Shown in pieces: positions 36,115 through 43,565 of a DNA stretch of 64,000 nt (position 1 is the first letter of the stretch; every line of letters begins with the position of its first letter). The notes under the pieces are model-generated. The model searched no databases, was not told the DNA's origin, and saw nothing but the letters and a program-made list of their open reading frames with translations. Location: the NCBI RefSeq assembly GCF_046506625.1, contig NZ_JBKFFP010000005.1, positions 1-64,000 of the forward strand, read 5' to 3'. Both the position numbers and the translations under genes were made by a program. This DNA comes from Zhengella sedimenti. Lineage in GTDB: Bacteria; Pseudomonadota; Alphaproteobacteria; Rhizobiales; Rhizobiaceae.

Positions 36115-37293
36115 ATGCCCGGCTCCGCCTTGTTCGATACCTATGCGCGCATTCCGGTTTCGCCGGAACGCGGCGAGGGGTGTTGGCTCATCATGAACGA
36201 TGGCGACCGATACCTGGATTTCTCCGGCGGCATCGCGGTGAACTCGCTCGGTCATTGCCATCCGCACCTGGTCGCAGCCCTCACCGAACAGGCCGGAAAG
36301 CTGTGGCACACCTCCAACCTGTTCGAGATCCCGGGCCAGCGCCGGCTTGCCGATCGGCTGGCGGAGCATACCTTCGCCGACCGCGTCTTCTTCACCAATT
36401 CAGGCGCCGAGGCCCTGGAATGCGCGATCAAGACGGCGCGGCGTTATCATTACCAGAAGGGCCATCCCGAGCGCATCGACATCATCACCTTCGAGGGCGC
36501 GTTCCACGGACGCACGCTGGCCACCATCGCGGCCGGCGGCCAGGCGAAATACCTCGAAGGCTTCGGCCCCAAGGCGCCGGGCTTCATCCAGGTTCCGTTC
36601 GGCGACCGCGAGGCGCTGCTGGCGGCCATCGGCGAGACGACCGCCGCCATCCTCATCGAGCCCGTCCAGGGCGAGGGCGGCATCCGTCCGGTGTCCAGCG
36701 AGACGATGCGCGACCTGCGCGAATTGTGCGACAGCAACGGCGCGCTGCTGATCCTCGACGAGGTGCAGAGCGGCGTCGGGCGCACCGGCAAGCTGTTTGC
36801 CCATGAATGGTCGGGCGTGGCGCCGGACATCATGGCCATCGCCAAGGGCATCGGCGGCGGCTTCCCCGTCGGCGCCTGCCTTGCCACCGAAGAGGCGGCC
36901 GCCGGCATGGTCGCGGGAACGCATGGCACGACCTTCGGCGGCAACCCGCTCGCCATGGCGGTCGCCAACGCCGTCCTCGACGTCGTGCTGGAGGATGGCT
37001 TCCTTGACGAGGTGTCGCGCAAGGCGCTGCTGTTCAAGCAGGGCCTGGCCTCGGTGGTCGACGAATTCCCCGACGTGCTGGCTGAAGTGCGCGGATCGGG
37101 CCTGATGCTGGGCGTGAAATGCGTCATGCCGAACGCAACGGTCAATGCCGCCCTGCGCACGGCCAGGCTGCTGGCCGTTCCCGCCGGCGACAACGTGCTG
37201 CGCTTCCTGCCGCCGCTCACCGCCTCAGACGACGAGATCCGCCAGGCCGTCGAGCGGGTGCGCGAGGCCGCCGCCAGCCTTTCGGCGGCTTAG
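36115..37293 (+). CDS. argD: Acetylornithine aminotransferase
   Basis: 392 residues, class III PLP aminotransferase. The PLP lysine is Lys244 in IMAIAKGIGGGFPVG; also visible are LILDEVQSGVGRTGKLFAHE and NSGAEALECAIKTARRY. The start motif (SALFDTYARIPVSPERGEG) is typical of ArgD. It makes N-acetylornithine in arginine synthesis. argF follows 32 bases downstream. Confidence 0.96.
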   Translation: MPGSALFDTYARIPVSPERGEGCWLIMNDGDRYLDFSGGIAVNSLGHCHPHLVAALTEQAGKLWHTSNLFEIPGQRRLADRLAEHTFADRVFFTNSGAEALECAIKTARRYHYQKGHPERIDIITFEGAFHGRTLATIAAGGQAKYLEGFGPKAPGFIQVPFGDREALLAAIGETTAAILIEPVQGEGGIRPVSSETMRDLRELCDSNGALLILDEVQSGVGRTGKLFAHEWSGVAPDIMAIAKGIGGGFPVGACLATEEAAAGMVAGTHGTTFGGNPLAMAVANAVLDVVLEDGFLDEVSRKALLFKQGLASVVDEFPDVLAEVRGSGLMLGVKCVMPNATVNAALRTARLLAVPAGDNVLRFLPPLTASDDEIRQAVERVREAAASLSAA

Positions 37294-37325
37294 CCAATGA
37301 CAAGAAACACGGATGGAGCCTAGCC

Positions 37326-38249
37326 ATGGCCGGAACCATGCGCCATTTCCTCGACCTTTCCGCCGTCACCGCGTCCGAATTGCGCGGCCTGCTCGATAGC
37401 GCCCGCGAGATCAAGGCCGCCACCAAGGCCGGTCATGGTCCGCGCCCGCTGGAAGGCAAGGTCATGGCCATGATCTTCGAGAAACCGTCGACGCGCACCC
37501 GCGTCTCCTTCGATGTCGGCATGCGCCAGCTTGGCGGTGAAACCATCATGCTGACCGGCGCCGAGATGCAGCTTGGCCGCTCCGAGACCATCGCCGACAC
37601 CGCGCGCGTGCTGTCGCGCTATGTCGATGCCATCATGATCCGCACCACCGAGCATTCCCGCCTGCTGGAACTCGCCGACGCGGCGACCGTGCCCGTCATC
37701 AACGGGCTGACCGATGACACCCATCCCTGCCAGATCATGGCCGACCTGCTGACATTCGAGGAGCATCGCGGCCCCGTGGCGGGCAAGCGCTTCGCCTGGA
37801 CGGGCGACGGCAACAACGTGCTCCATTCGCTGATGGAAGCCTCGGCGCGGTTCCGGTTCGAACTGGCCATCGCCTATCCCGAGGGCAGCGAGCCCGCGCC
37901 GGCCTTCGTCGACTGGGCCCGCGAGAATGGCGGGACCATCACGCTCACCCGCGATCCGGTCGAGGCGGTTACCGGCGCCGACTGCGTCGTCACCGATACC
38001 TGGGTTTCCATGGGACAGGAGCATCGCGCCCGTGGCCACAACGTCTTCCTGCCCTATCAGGTGAACGCCGAACTCATGGCCCATGCCAGGCCCGATGCCC
38101 TCTTCATGCATTGCCTTCCCGCCCACCGGGGCGAGGAAGTGACCGACGATGTCATCGACGGCCCCCATTCGGTTGTCTTCGACGAGGCGGAAAATCGCCT
38201 TCATGCGCAGAAGGCCATTATCAACTGGTGCTTTGCGGCGGGGCTCTGA
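37326..38249 (+). CDS. argF: Ornithine carbamoyltransferase
   Basis: 307 residues, start ATG 37326. Carbamoyl phosphate motif STRTR (EKPSTRTRVSFDVG), HPCQIMADLLT and the ornithine-side loop FMHCLPAHRGEEV are present. It forms citrulline from ornithine and carbamoyl phosphate. Second gene of an argD-argF-hslO unit. Confidence 0.96.
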   Translation: MAGTMRHFLDLSAVTASELRGLLDSAREIKAATKAGHGPRPLEGKVMAMIFEKPSTRTRVSFDVGMRQLGGETIMLTGAEMQLGRSETIADTARVLSRYVDAIMIRTTEHSRLLELADAATVPVINGLTDDTHPCQIMADLLTFEEHRGPVAGKRFAWTGDGNNVLHSLMEASARFRFELAIAYPEGSEPAPAFVDWARENGGTITLTRDPVEAVTGADCVVTDTWVSMGQEHRARGHNVFLPYQVNAELMAHARPDALFMHCLPAHRGEEVTDDVIDGPHSVVFDEAENRLHAQKAIINWCFAAGL

Positions 38250-38251
38250 CC

Positions 38252-39229
38252 GTGACGAACAATGACAAGGAGCTTGGCGAGATCGGACACGCCGGCGACG
38301 ATGCCGTCGTGCCGTTTCAGGTTTCGGCCCTCGATGTGCGCGGGCGCATCGTTCAGCTGGGGCCGGAACTGGATTCCATCCTGGCCCGCCATGCCTATCC
38401 GCCGGAGGTCAGCCTGCTGCTCGCCGAGGCGGTCACGCTGGCCGTTCTGCTTGGCACATCGCTGAAGTTTAGCGGCAAGTTCATCTTCCAGACCCAGTCC
38501 GACGGTCCCGTCGACATGCTGGTTGCCGACTTCACCACACCCGACGGCGTGCGCGCCTATGCCCGCTATGACGGGGACAGGCTGGCCGAGGCGGTCGCGG
38601 CCGGCCGCACGGCGCCCGAGGAACTGCTCGGGACAGGCATCCTGGCGCTGACCATCGACCAGGGCGTCCACATGCAGCGTTACCAGGGCATCGTGGAACT
38701 GGACGGGTCCAGCCTCGAGGTCGTGGCGCAGAAATATTTCCGCCAGTCCGAACAGATCCCGACAGCCGTGCGCCTTGCTGCCGGCCAGCAGATCCTGTCC
38801 GGCAACCGCACGCAGTGGCGCGCCGGCGGTATCGTCGCGCAGTTCCTGCCCGATGCCCCGGAGCGCATGCGCATGCCGGACCTGCATGGGGGCGATGGCG
38901 ACGACGGCAGCGGCCATGCGCCCGTGGACAATGCCTGGCGCGAGACCGAAGCGCTGCTGGCCACGATCGAGCCCACGGAACTCTGGGACCCCAGTGTCGG
39001 CGCCGAGCGCCTGCTCTACCGCCTTTTCCATGAGCACGGCGCGATCGTCTACGAACCGGCTGCGGTCCACGACAAATGCTCCTGCACGCGCGAGAAGATC
39101 GGCGCGATCCTGGACGGTTTCACCGCCGACGAGATCGAGGAAAGCATCGAGGACGGCAAGATCAGCGTCACCTGCGAGTTCTGCTCGACCAGCTATACCT
39201 TCGATCCCGGCGATTTCCGCGACAAGTAA
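38252..39229 (+). CDS. hslO: Hsp33 redox-regulated chaperone
   Basis: 325 residues from the GTG at 38252, two bases after the argF stop. The C-terminal zinc/redox switch has the four cysteines CSC and CEFC (HDKCSCTREK; TCEFCSTSY). Under oxidative stress the zinc is released and the protein becomes an ATP-independent holdase. The frame upstream of 38252 is argF coding sequence in another frame and was excluded. Confidence 0.93.
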   Translation: MTNNDKELGEIGHAGDDAVVPFQVSALDVRGRIVQLGPELDSILARHAYPPEVSLLLAEAVTLAVLLGTSLKFSGKFIFQTQSDGPVDMLVADFTTPDGVRAYARYDGDRLAEAVAAGRTAPEELLGTGILALTIDQGVHMQRYQGIVELDGSSLEVVAQKYFRQSEQIPTAVRLAAGQQILSGNRTQWRAGGIVAQFLPDAPERMRMPDLHGGDGDDGSGHAPVDNAWRETEALLATIEPTELWDPSVGAERLLYRLFHEHGAIVYEPAAVHDKCSCTREKIGAILDGFTADEIEESIEDGKISVTCEFCSTSYTFDPGDFRDK

Positions 39230-39244
39230 ACCGGATGCACCCGG

Positions 39245-39637
39245 TCAGTTGACCATGCGTGCCACGCCGGGAATGTCGAGCGAGAAGGCGGGAATGTCGA
39301 CATCGAACTGCCGGCCATCGGCGTCGCTCATCGTGTAGCTGCCCTGCATGATGCCCGACGGTGTCGGCAACGGACAGCCGGACGTGTATTCATACTGCCC
39401 GCCCGGCGCGATGACCGGCTGCTCGCCGACGACGCCGGGACCGCGCACTTCCTCCACCCGTCCGAACCCGTCCGTGATCCGCCAGTAGCGGGACATCAGC
39501 TTGACCGCGACGGTCCCCCTGTTGGCGATCTGGACCTGGTAGGCCCAGAAATAGCGGTTCTCCTCCGGCGCGGATTCCTCGTCCAGATAGATCGGTTCGA
39601 CGCTGACTTCGATGTTTTCCGTATTCGCGCGATACAT
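39245..39637 (-). CDS. apaG: ApaG domain protein
   Basis: 130 residues, typical of ApaG (historically linked to Co2+/Mg2+ efflux): RYFWAYQVQIANRG, SRYWRITDGFGRVEEVRGPGVVGEQP and GIMQGSYTM. I chose ATG 39637 (MYRANTENIEV) with GGAG six bases upstream over the nine-residue longer form. Convergent with hslO. Confidence 0.93.
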   Translation of the reverse strand: MYRANTENIEVSVEPIYLDEESAPEENRYFWAYQVQIANRGTVAVKLMSRYWRITDGFGRVEEVRGPGVVGEQPVIAPGGQYEYTSGCPLPTPSGIMQGSYTMSDADGRQFDVDIPAFSLDIPGVARMVN

Positions 39638-39760
39638 GGCAAACTCCACATCCCGATCATACACCCGCCCCGCGCCCTGCCGTCAACGGTCTGCTCGCAA
39701 GCACTTGATTGGCAACGCGCGGGCGCATTTGCTACCCCTTCCCGCGAAAGGAGAGGGCAC

Positions 39761-40375
39761 ATGCTGGATGGCTGGGTGCGCAGGCGCATCGATCCGGGGC
39801 TGAGAGCCATGGCGCGGCGCATCGCCGCGGCGGGCATGAGCGCCAATCAGGTCACATGGGCCGGCTGGCTTGTCGGCATGGCCGCCGCCGCCGCCATTGC
39901 GAGCGGATGGCTTTGGACCGGGCTTGTCCTGCTGCTGGCAAGCCGGCTGGCCGACGGCCTTGATGGCGCCGTCGCGGCCATCAATGGCAAGACCGGCTAT
40001 GGCGGCTATCTGGACATCGTGCTCGACTTCATCTTCTACGGTGCCATTCCGCTGGCTTTTGCCGCGCTCGACCCGCAGGCCAATGCGCTGGCCGCGGCGG
40101 CGCTCCTGTTCAGCTTCTACGCCAACGGCGCCAGCTTCCTCGCCTATGCCGTGCTGGCCGAACGCCATGCCATGGAGACGGTGGCGCGGGGCGACAAGTC
40201 GATCTATTTCACAACCGGCCTGGCCGAGGCCACCGAGACCATCGCGGTCTTCGCCGCCATGTGCCTGTTCCCGTCCTGGTTTGCCGTCATCGCATGGGGC
40301 TTTGCCGCCGTCTGCCTCTACACGGCAGCCATGCGCATCCTTCTGGCCCGGCGCACTTTCGCCGGGCGCGGCTGA
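39761..40375 (+). CDS. CDP-alcohol phosphatidyltransferase family membrane protein with altered active-site motif
   Basis: 204 residues with about six membrane helices. The family motif D-x2-D-G-x2-A-R...G-x3-D-x3-D is present as D65, D68-G69, A72, then G81, D85 and D89, but the Arg is Ala73. All four aspartates that bind metal are kept. Such enzymes join a CDP-activated lipid to an alcohol in phospholipid synthesis; the substrate is unknown. ATG 39761 lies behind AAAGGAGAGG. Confidence 0.82.
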   Translation: MLDGWVRRRIDPGLRAMARRIAAAGMSANQVTWAGWLVGMAAAAAIASGWLWTGLVLLLASRLADGLDGAVAAINGKTGYGGYLDIVLDFIFYGAIPLAFAALDPQANALAAAALLFSFYANGASFLAYAVLAERHAMETVARGDKSIYFTTGLAEATETIAVFAAMCLFPSWFAVIAWGFAAVCLYTAAMRILLARRTFAGRG

Positions 40376-40380
40376 GCGTT

Positions 40381-41571
40381 TCACACCCGCGCCAGCGCCT
40401 GTTCGATGTCGGCGATCAGGTCGTCGCCGTGTTCCAGTCCGACAGACAGGCGCACCGTGCCGGGCCGGATGCCCTGTTCCAGCCGCGCCTCTTCGCTCAG
40501 GTTCTTGTGCGTCGTCGTGGTGGGATGGGTCACGAGGCTCTTGGCGTCGCCCAGGTTGTTGGAGATGGCGAAGATCGAAAGCGCGTTCTCGAAGGCGAAG
40601 GCCGCTTTCTTTCCGCCCTTCAGCTCCATGCAGACCATGGTCGAGCCGCCCGTCATCTGCCGCGCCACGATGCCCGCCTGCGGATGGTCGGCCCGGCCGG
40701 GATAGATGACCTGCGCCACCTTGCCGTGGCCGGCCAGGAAATCGGCGATGCGCGCGGCCGACGCGGTCTGTTGCGCCACGCGCAGCGGCAGGGTTTCGAG
40801 CCCCTTGAGCAGGGTCCACGCGTTGAACGGCGAAAGGCTGGGGCCGGTGTGGCGGAAATAGTCGTGCAGGTTCTCGTCGATCCAGTCCTTCGACGACAGG
40901 ACGATGCCGCCGAGGCACCGGCCCTGCCCGTCGATATGCTTGGTCGCCGAATAGACGATGACATGCGCGCCAAGCTCCAGCGGCTTCTGGTAGAGCGGTG
41001 TGGCGAAGACATTGTCCACGACGACCGTGATGCCGTTGGCATTGGCGATGTCCGCGACCGCGGCAATGTCGATGACCGCCAGCGTCGGATTGGTCGGGCT
41101 TTCCAGGAAGAACACCTTCGTGTTGGGCCGGCGCGCCGCTTCCCATTCCTCAAGCTTCGTCCCGTCGATGATGGTCGCCTCGATGCCGAATTTCGGGCAC
41201 AGCGTCTCTGCCACCCAGCGGCATGAACCGAAAAGCTGCTTGGCGGCGACGAGATGGTCGCCGGCCTTCAACTGGCAGAGCAGGGCGGCCGACACGGCGG
41301 CCATGCCGGAAGCCATCGCGCGCGCATCCTCCGCGCCCTCCAACGCCGCCATGCGCTTCTCGAACATGTCGACGGTCGGGTTCGCATAGCGCGAATAGAT
41401 GAAGCCGGGTTCCTCGCCCTTGAAACGGGCTTCCGCGGCTTCCGCGCTGTCATAGACAAAGCCCTGCGTCAGGTACATCGCTTCCGACGTCTCGCCAAAC
41501 TGCGAACGCAGCGTGCCGCCATGAACGAGGGTGGTCTGCGGGTGGAGGGGGCGCTTCGTGTCGACCATCAT
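40381..41571 (-). CDS. metZ: O-succinylhomoserine sulfhydrylase
   Basis: 396 residues, Cys/Met metabolism PLP family. The PLP lysine is in YSATKHIDGQGRCLGG; SRYANPTVDMFEKRMAALEG and ASGMAAVSAALL are typical. It makes homocysteine directly from O-succinylhomoserine and sulfide. Start ATG 41571 has GAAGG five bases upstream. The SAM-II riboswitch and terminator in its leader agree with the methionine role. Confidence 0.95.
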   Translation of the reverse strand: MMVDTKRPLHPQTTLVHGGTLRSQFGETSEAMYLTQGFVYDSAEAAEARFKGEEPGFIYSRYANPTVDMFEKRMAALEGAEDARAMASGMAAVSAALLCQLKAGDHLVAAKQLFGSCRWVAETLCPKFGIEATIIDGTKLEEWEAARRPNTKVFFLESPTNPTLAVIDIAAVADIANANGITVVVDNVFATPLYQKPLELGAHVIVYSATKHIDGQGRCLGGIVLSSKDWIDENLHDYFRHTGPSLSPFNAWTLLKGLETLPLRVAQQTASAARIADFLAGHGKVAQVIYPGRADHPQAGIVARQMTGGSTMVCMELKGGKKAAFAFENALSIFAISNNLGDAKSLVTHPTTTTHKNLSEEARLEQGIRPGTVRLSVGLEHGDDLIADIEQALARV

Positions 41572-41587
41572 GTCTGCCTTCACAAAC

Positions 41588-41619
41588 AAAAAACCGGCCG
41601 CGAAAGTCGCAAAGCCGGT
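41588..41619 (-). terminator. Intrinsic terminator in the metZ leader
   Basis: On the minus strand ACCGGC pairs with GCCGGT around an inner GCGA/TCGC hairpin, then a run of Ts. It lies between the SAM-II aptamer and the metZ ribosome-binding site, so SAM may control transcription termination. Confidence 0.75.
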
Positions 41620-41633
41620 GTCATGCGGCCCCT

Positions 41634-41687
41634 TTTAGCGACTTGTTTAACGTGGCTGCAAGCCGGCCGGCCAAATCACCACGGGAT
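41634..41687 (-). ncRNA. SAM-II (metA-type) riboswitch
   Basis: Read on the minus strand the leader contains the conserved SAM-II core: CGTGGTGATTTGGCCG, CGGCTTGCAGCCACGTTAAA and CAAGTCGCTAAA. P1 pairs CGTGG (41679-41683) with CCACG (41651-41655). SAM-II pseudoknots control methionine genes in alphaproteobacteria, and metZ follows. The aptamer begins right at the predicted transcription start. Confidence 0.93.
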
Positions 41688-41694
41688 AAACCGG

Positions 41695-41723
41695 CTTATA
41701 TGGCCGCGCGCGCCTTGCGTCAA
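41695..41723 (-). promoter_or_regulatory. metZ promoter
   Basis: TTGACG (41723-41718) and TATAAG (41700-41695) with a 17-base spacer on the minus strand, placing the start of transcription at about 41688, at the first base of the riboswitch. Confidence 0.8.
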
Positions 41724-41770
41724 CGAAGTTGCGCGCTAAAGCTGTCCGGTCAGACAGGGGAGTGGGCAAA

Positions 41771-42856
41771 GTGCGCCAGACAGGCATCCTGCCGGACCGG
41801 GACATAGCGGAACTGTTCAGCAAGGGCGGGCTGAAGAGCAGCCGTCCGCTGGACGACGACCAGATCCAGCCGGCGAGCCTGGACTTGCGCCTCGGCCACA
41901 CGGCCTATCGCGTGCGCGCCTCCTTCCTGCCCGGCCCGGTGGCGACCGTGGAAAGCAAGCTGGACCGCCTCAAGCTGCACGAGATCGACCTGTCGGAAGG
42001 CGCCGTGCTGGAAACCGGCTGCGTCTACATCATCCCGCTGCTTGAAAGCCTCGCCCTGCCCGACACCGTCTCGGCCTCGGCCAATCCGAAAAGCTCCACC
42101 GGACGGCTCGACATCTTCACCCGCATCATGACCGACCATGGCCGCGAGTTCGACAAGATCGCGCGCGGCTATGCCGGTCCGCTCTTCATCGAGGTCAGCC
42201 CGCGAACCTTTCCGATTGTCGTGCGCACGGGATCGCGGCTGAGCCAGATCCGTTTCCGCACCGGTCATTCGCTGCTGTCCGAAGGCGAACTGATGCTCCT
42301 GCATCGCTCCGAGGCGCTGGTCGACGAGGGCGAGCCGCACATTTCCGGGGGTGGCCTGGCCGTGTCGATCGACCTGATGGGCGGCGAAGGCGGCCTCATC
42401 GGCTATCGCGGCAAGCACCACACCGGCCTTGTCGACGTGGACCGGCGCGCCGCCCACGACGTGCTCGACTTCTGGGAACCGCTGCAGGGCAGGGGGCTCG
42501 GCGAACTGGTGCTCGATCCGGACGAGTTCTACATCCTTGTCAGCCGCGAGGCTGTGCACGTGCCGCCCGACTTTGCTGCCGAGATGACGCCCTTCGATCC
42601 GCTCGTCGGCGAATTCCGCGTCCACTATGCCGGTTTTTTCGATCCCGGTTTCGGCCATGCCTCGGCCGGCGGTCAGGGTGCGCGCGCCGTGCTGGAAGTG
42701 CGCAGCCACGAAGTGCCCTTCATCCTCGAACACGGCCAGATCGTCGGCCGGCTGGTCTATGAGCACATGCTGGCCCGGCCGGACATGCTCTACGGCGCCG
42801 ACCTGAAATCCAACTACCAGGCGCAGGGCCTGAAACTGTCCAAGCATTTCCGCTGA
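41771..42856 (+). CDS. dcd: 2'-deoxycytidine 5'-triphosphate deaminase (long alphaproteobacterial form)
   Basis: About 361 residues, roughly twice the length of E. coli Dcd, as is usual in alphaproteobacteria. The N-terminal half has QIQPASLDLRLGHTAYRVRASFLPG and SASANPKSSTGRLDIF; the second half repeats a dUTPase-like fold (EFRVHYAGFFDPGFG, then LEVRSHEVPFILEHGQIVGRLVYE). It deaminates dCTP to dUTP for thymidylate synthesis. I prefer GTG 41771, eight bases behind AGGGGAG, over TTG 41729. Divergent from metZ. Confidence 0.9.
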   Translation: MRQTGILPDRDIAELFSKGGLKSSRPLDDDQIQPASLDLRLGHTAYRVRASFLPGPVATVESKLDRLKLHEIDLSEGAVLETGCVYIIPLLESLALPDTVSASANPKSSTGRLDIFTRIMTDHGREFDKIARGYAGPLFIEVSPRTFPIVVRTGSRLSQIRFRTGHSLLSEGELMLLHRSEALVDEGEPHISGGGLAVSIDLMGGEGGLIGYRGKHHTGLVDVDRRAAHDVLDFWEPLQGRGLGELVLDPDEFYILVSREAVHVPPDFAAEMTPFDPLVGEFRVHYAGFFDPGFGHASAGGQGARAVLEVRSHEVPFILEHGQIVGRLVYEHMLARPDMLYGADLKSNYQAQGLKLSKHFR

Positions 42857-42937
42857 GCGTTTGCGCCTTGACGCCGGGCGGGCCGCATGGCTCGCTGGTC
42901 TGTGCAACACGTGCTTCACCGGAGCGGGGATACGGCA

Positions 42938-43516
42938 ATGGCGATCTACCCGGAACTGGCCGAGAAATTCGAGAAGCTTCAGGACGATCTGGAAAAGGCG
43001 ATTGCCGAGCAGCGCCAGGCCTTCAACTACCGCATCGAGCGTGGCCGTGTGGTCTTCGAGAAGGAGGTCCTGCGCCTGCACAGGCAGATGCGCACGCGCT
43101 TGCTGAGCTATGTCGCGGGCGCCCGGCTTCGCGTGGTCCTGACGGCGCCCTTCATCTATTCCGTCTTCGTTCCGCTCGTCCTGCTTGACCTCTTCGTCAC
43201 GATCTACCAGGCCGTCTGTTTCCCCGCCTACGGCCTGCAAAAGGTGCGCCGGGGCGACTATATCGTCTTCGACCGCTACAAGCTGGCCTATCTGAACGGG
43301 CTGGAAAAGCTCAATTGCTGGTATTGTTCCTATGCCAACGGCCTGCTTGCCTATGTGCGCGAGATCGCCGCGCGCACGGAAACACGCTGGTGCCCGATCA
43401 AGCATGCAAGGCCAGCCAAGGGGGTTCATCCCTACCATGCCGGTTTCGCGGATTTCGGCGATGCCGAGGCCTATCAGGCGCGCAGTGTCGCCGCCGCCAC
43501 GGACAGCCAGGGCTGA
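42938..43516 (+). CDS. Conserved hypothetical membrane-associated protein
   Basis: 192 residues from ATG 42938 (MAIYPELAEKFEKLQDDL), seven bases behind GGGGA; a frame start at 42887 is less likely. Residues about 5-60 are helical and charged, one long hydrophobic segment follows (VVLTAPFIYSVFVPLVLLDLFVTIYQAVCF), and a C-terminal soluble region holds a CWYC motif and WCPIKHARP, a possible metal or redox site. I do not recognise the family. Confidence 0.75.
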   Translation: MAIYPELAEKFEKLQDDLEKAIAEQRQAFNYRIERGRVVFEKEVLRLHRQMRTRLLSYVAGARLRVVLTAPFIYSVFVPLVLLDLFVTIYQAVCFPAYGLQKVRRGDYIVFDRYKLAYLNGLEKLNCWYCSYANGLLAYVREIAARTETRWCPIKHARPAKGVHPYHAGFADFGDAEAYQARSVAAATDSQG

Positions 43517-43565
43517 AATGTCCATGTCCGCTGGCCGGGCGGCATGAATCCTGGCAGGCCGTTCG

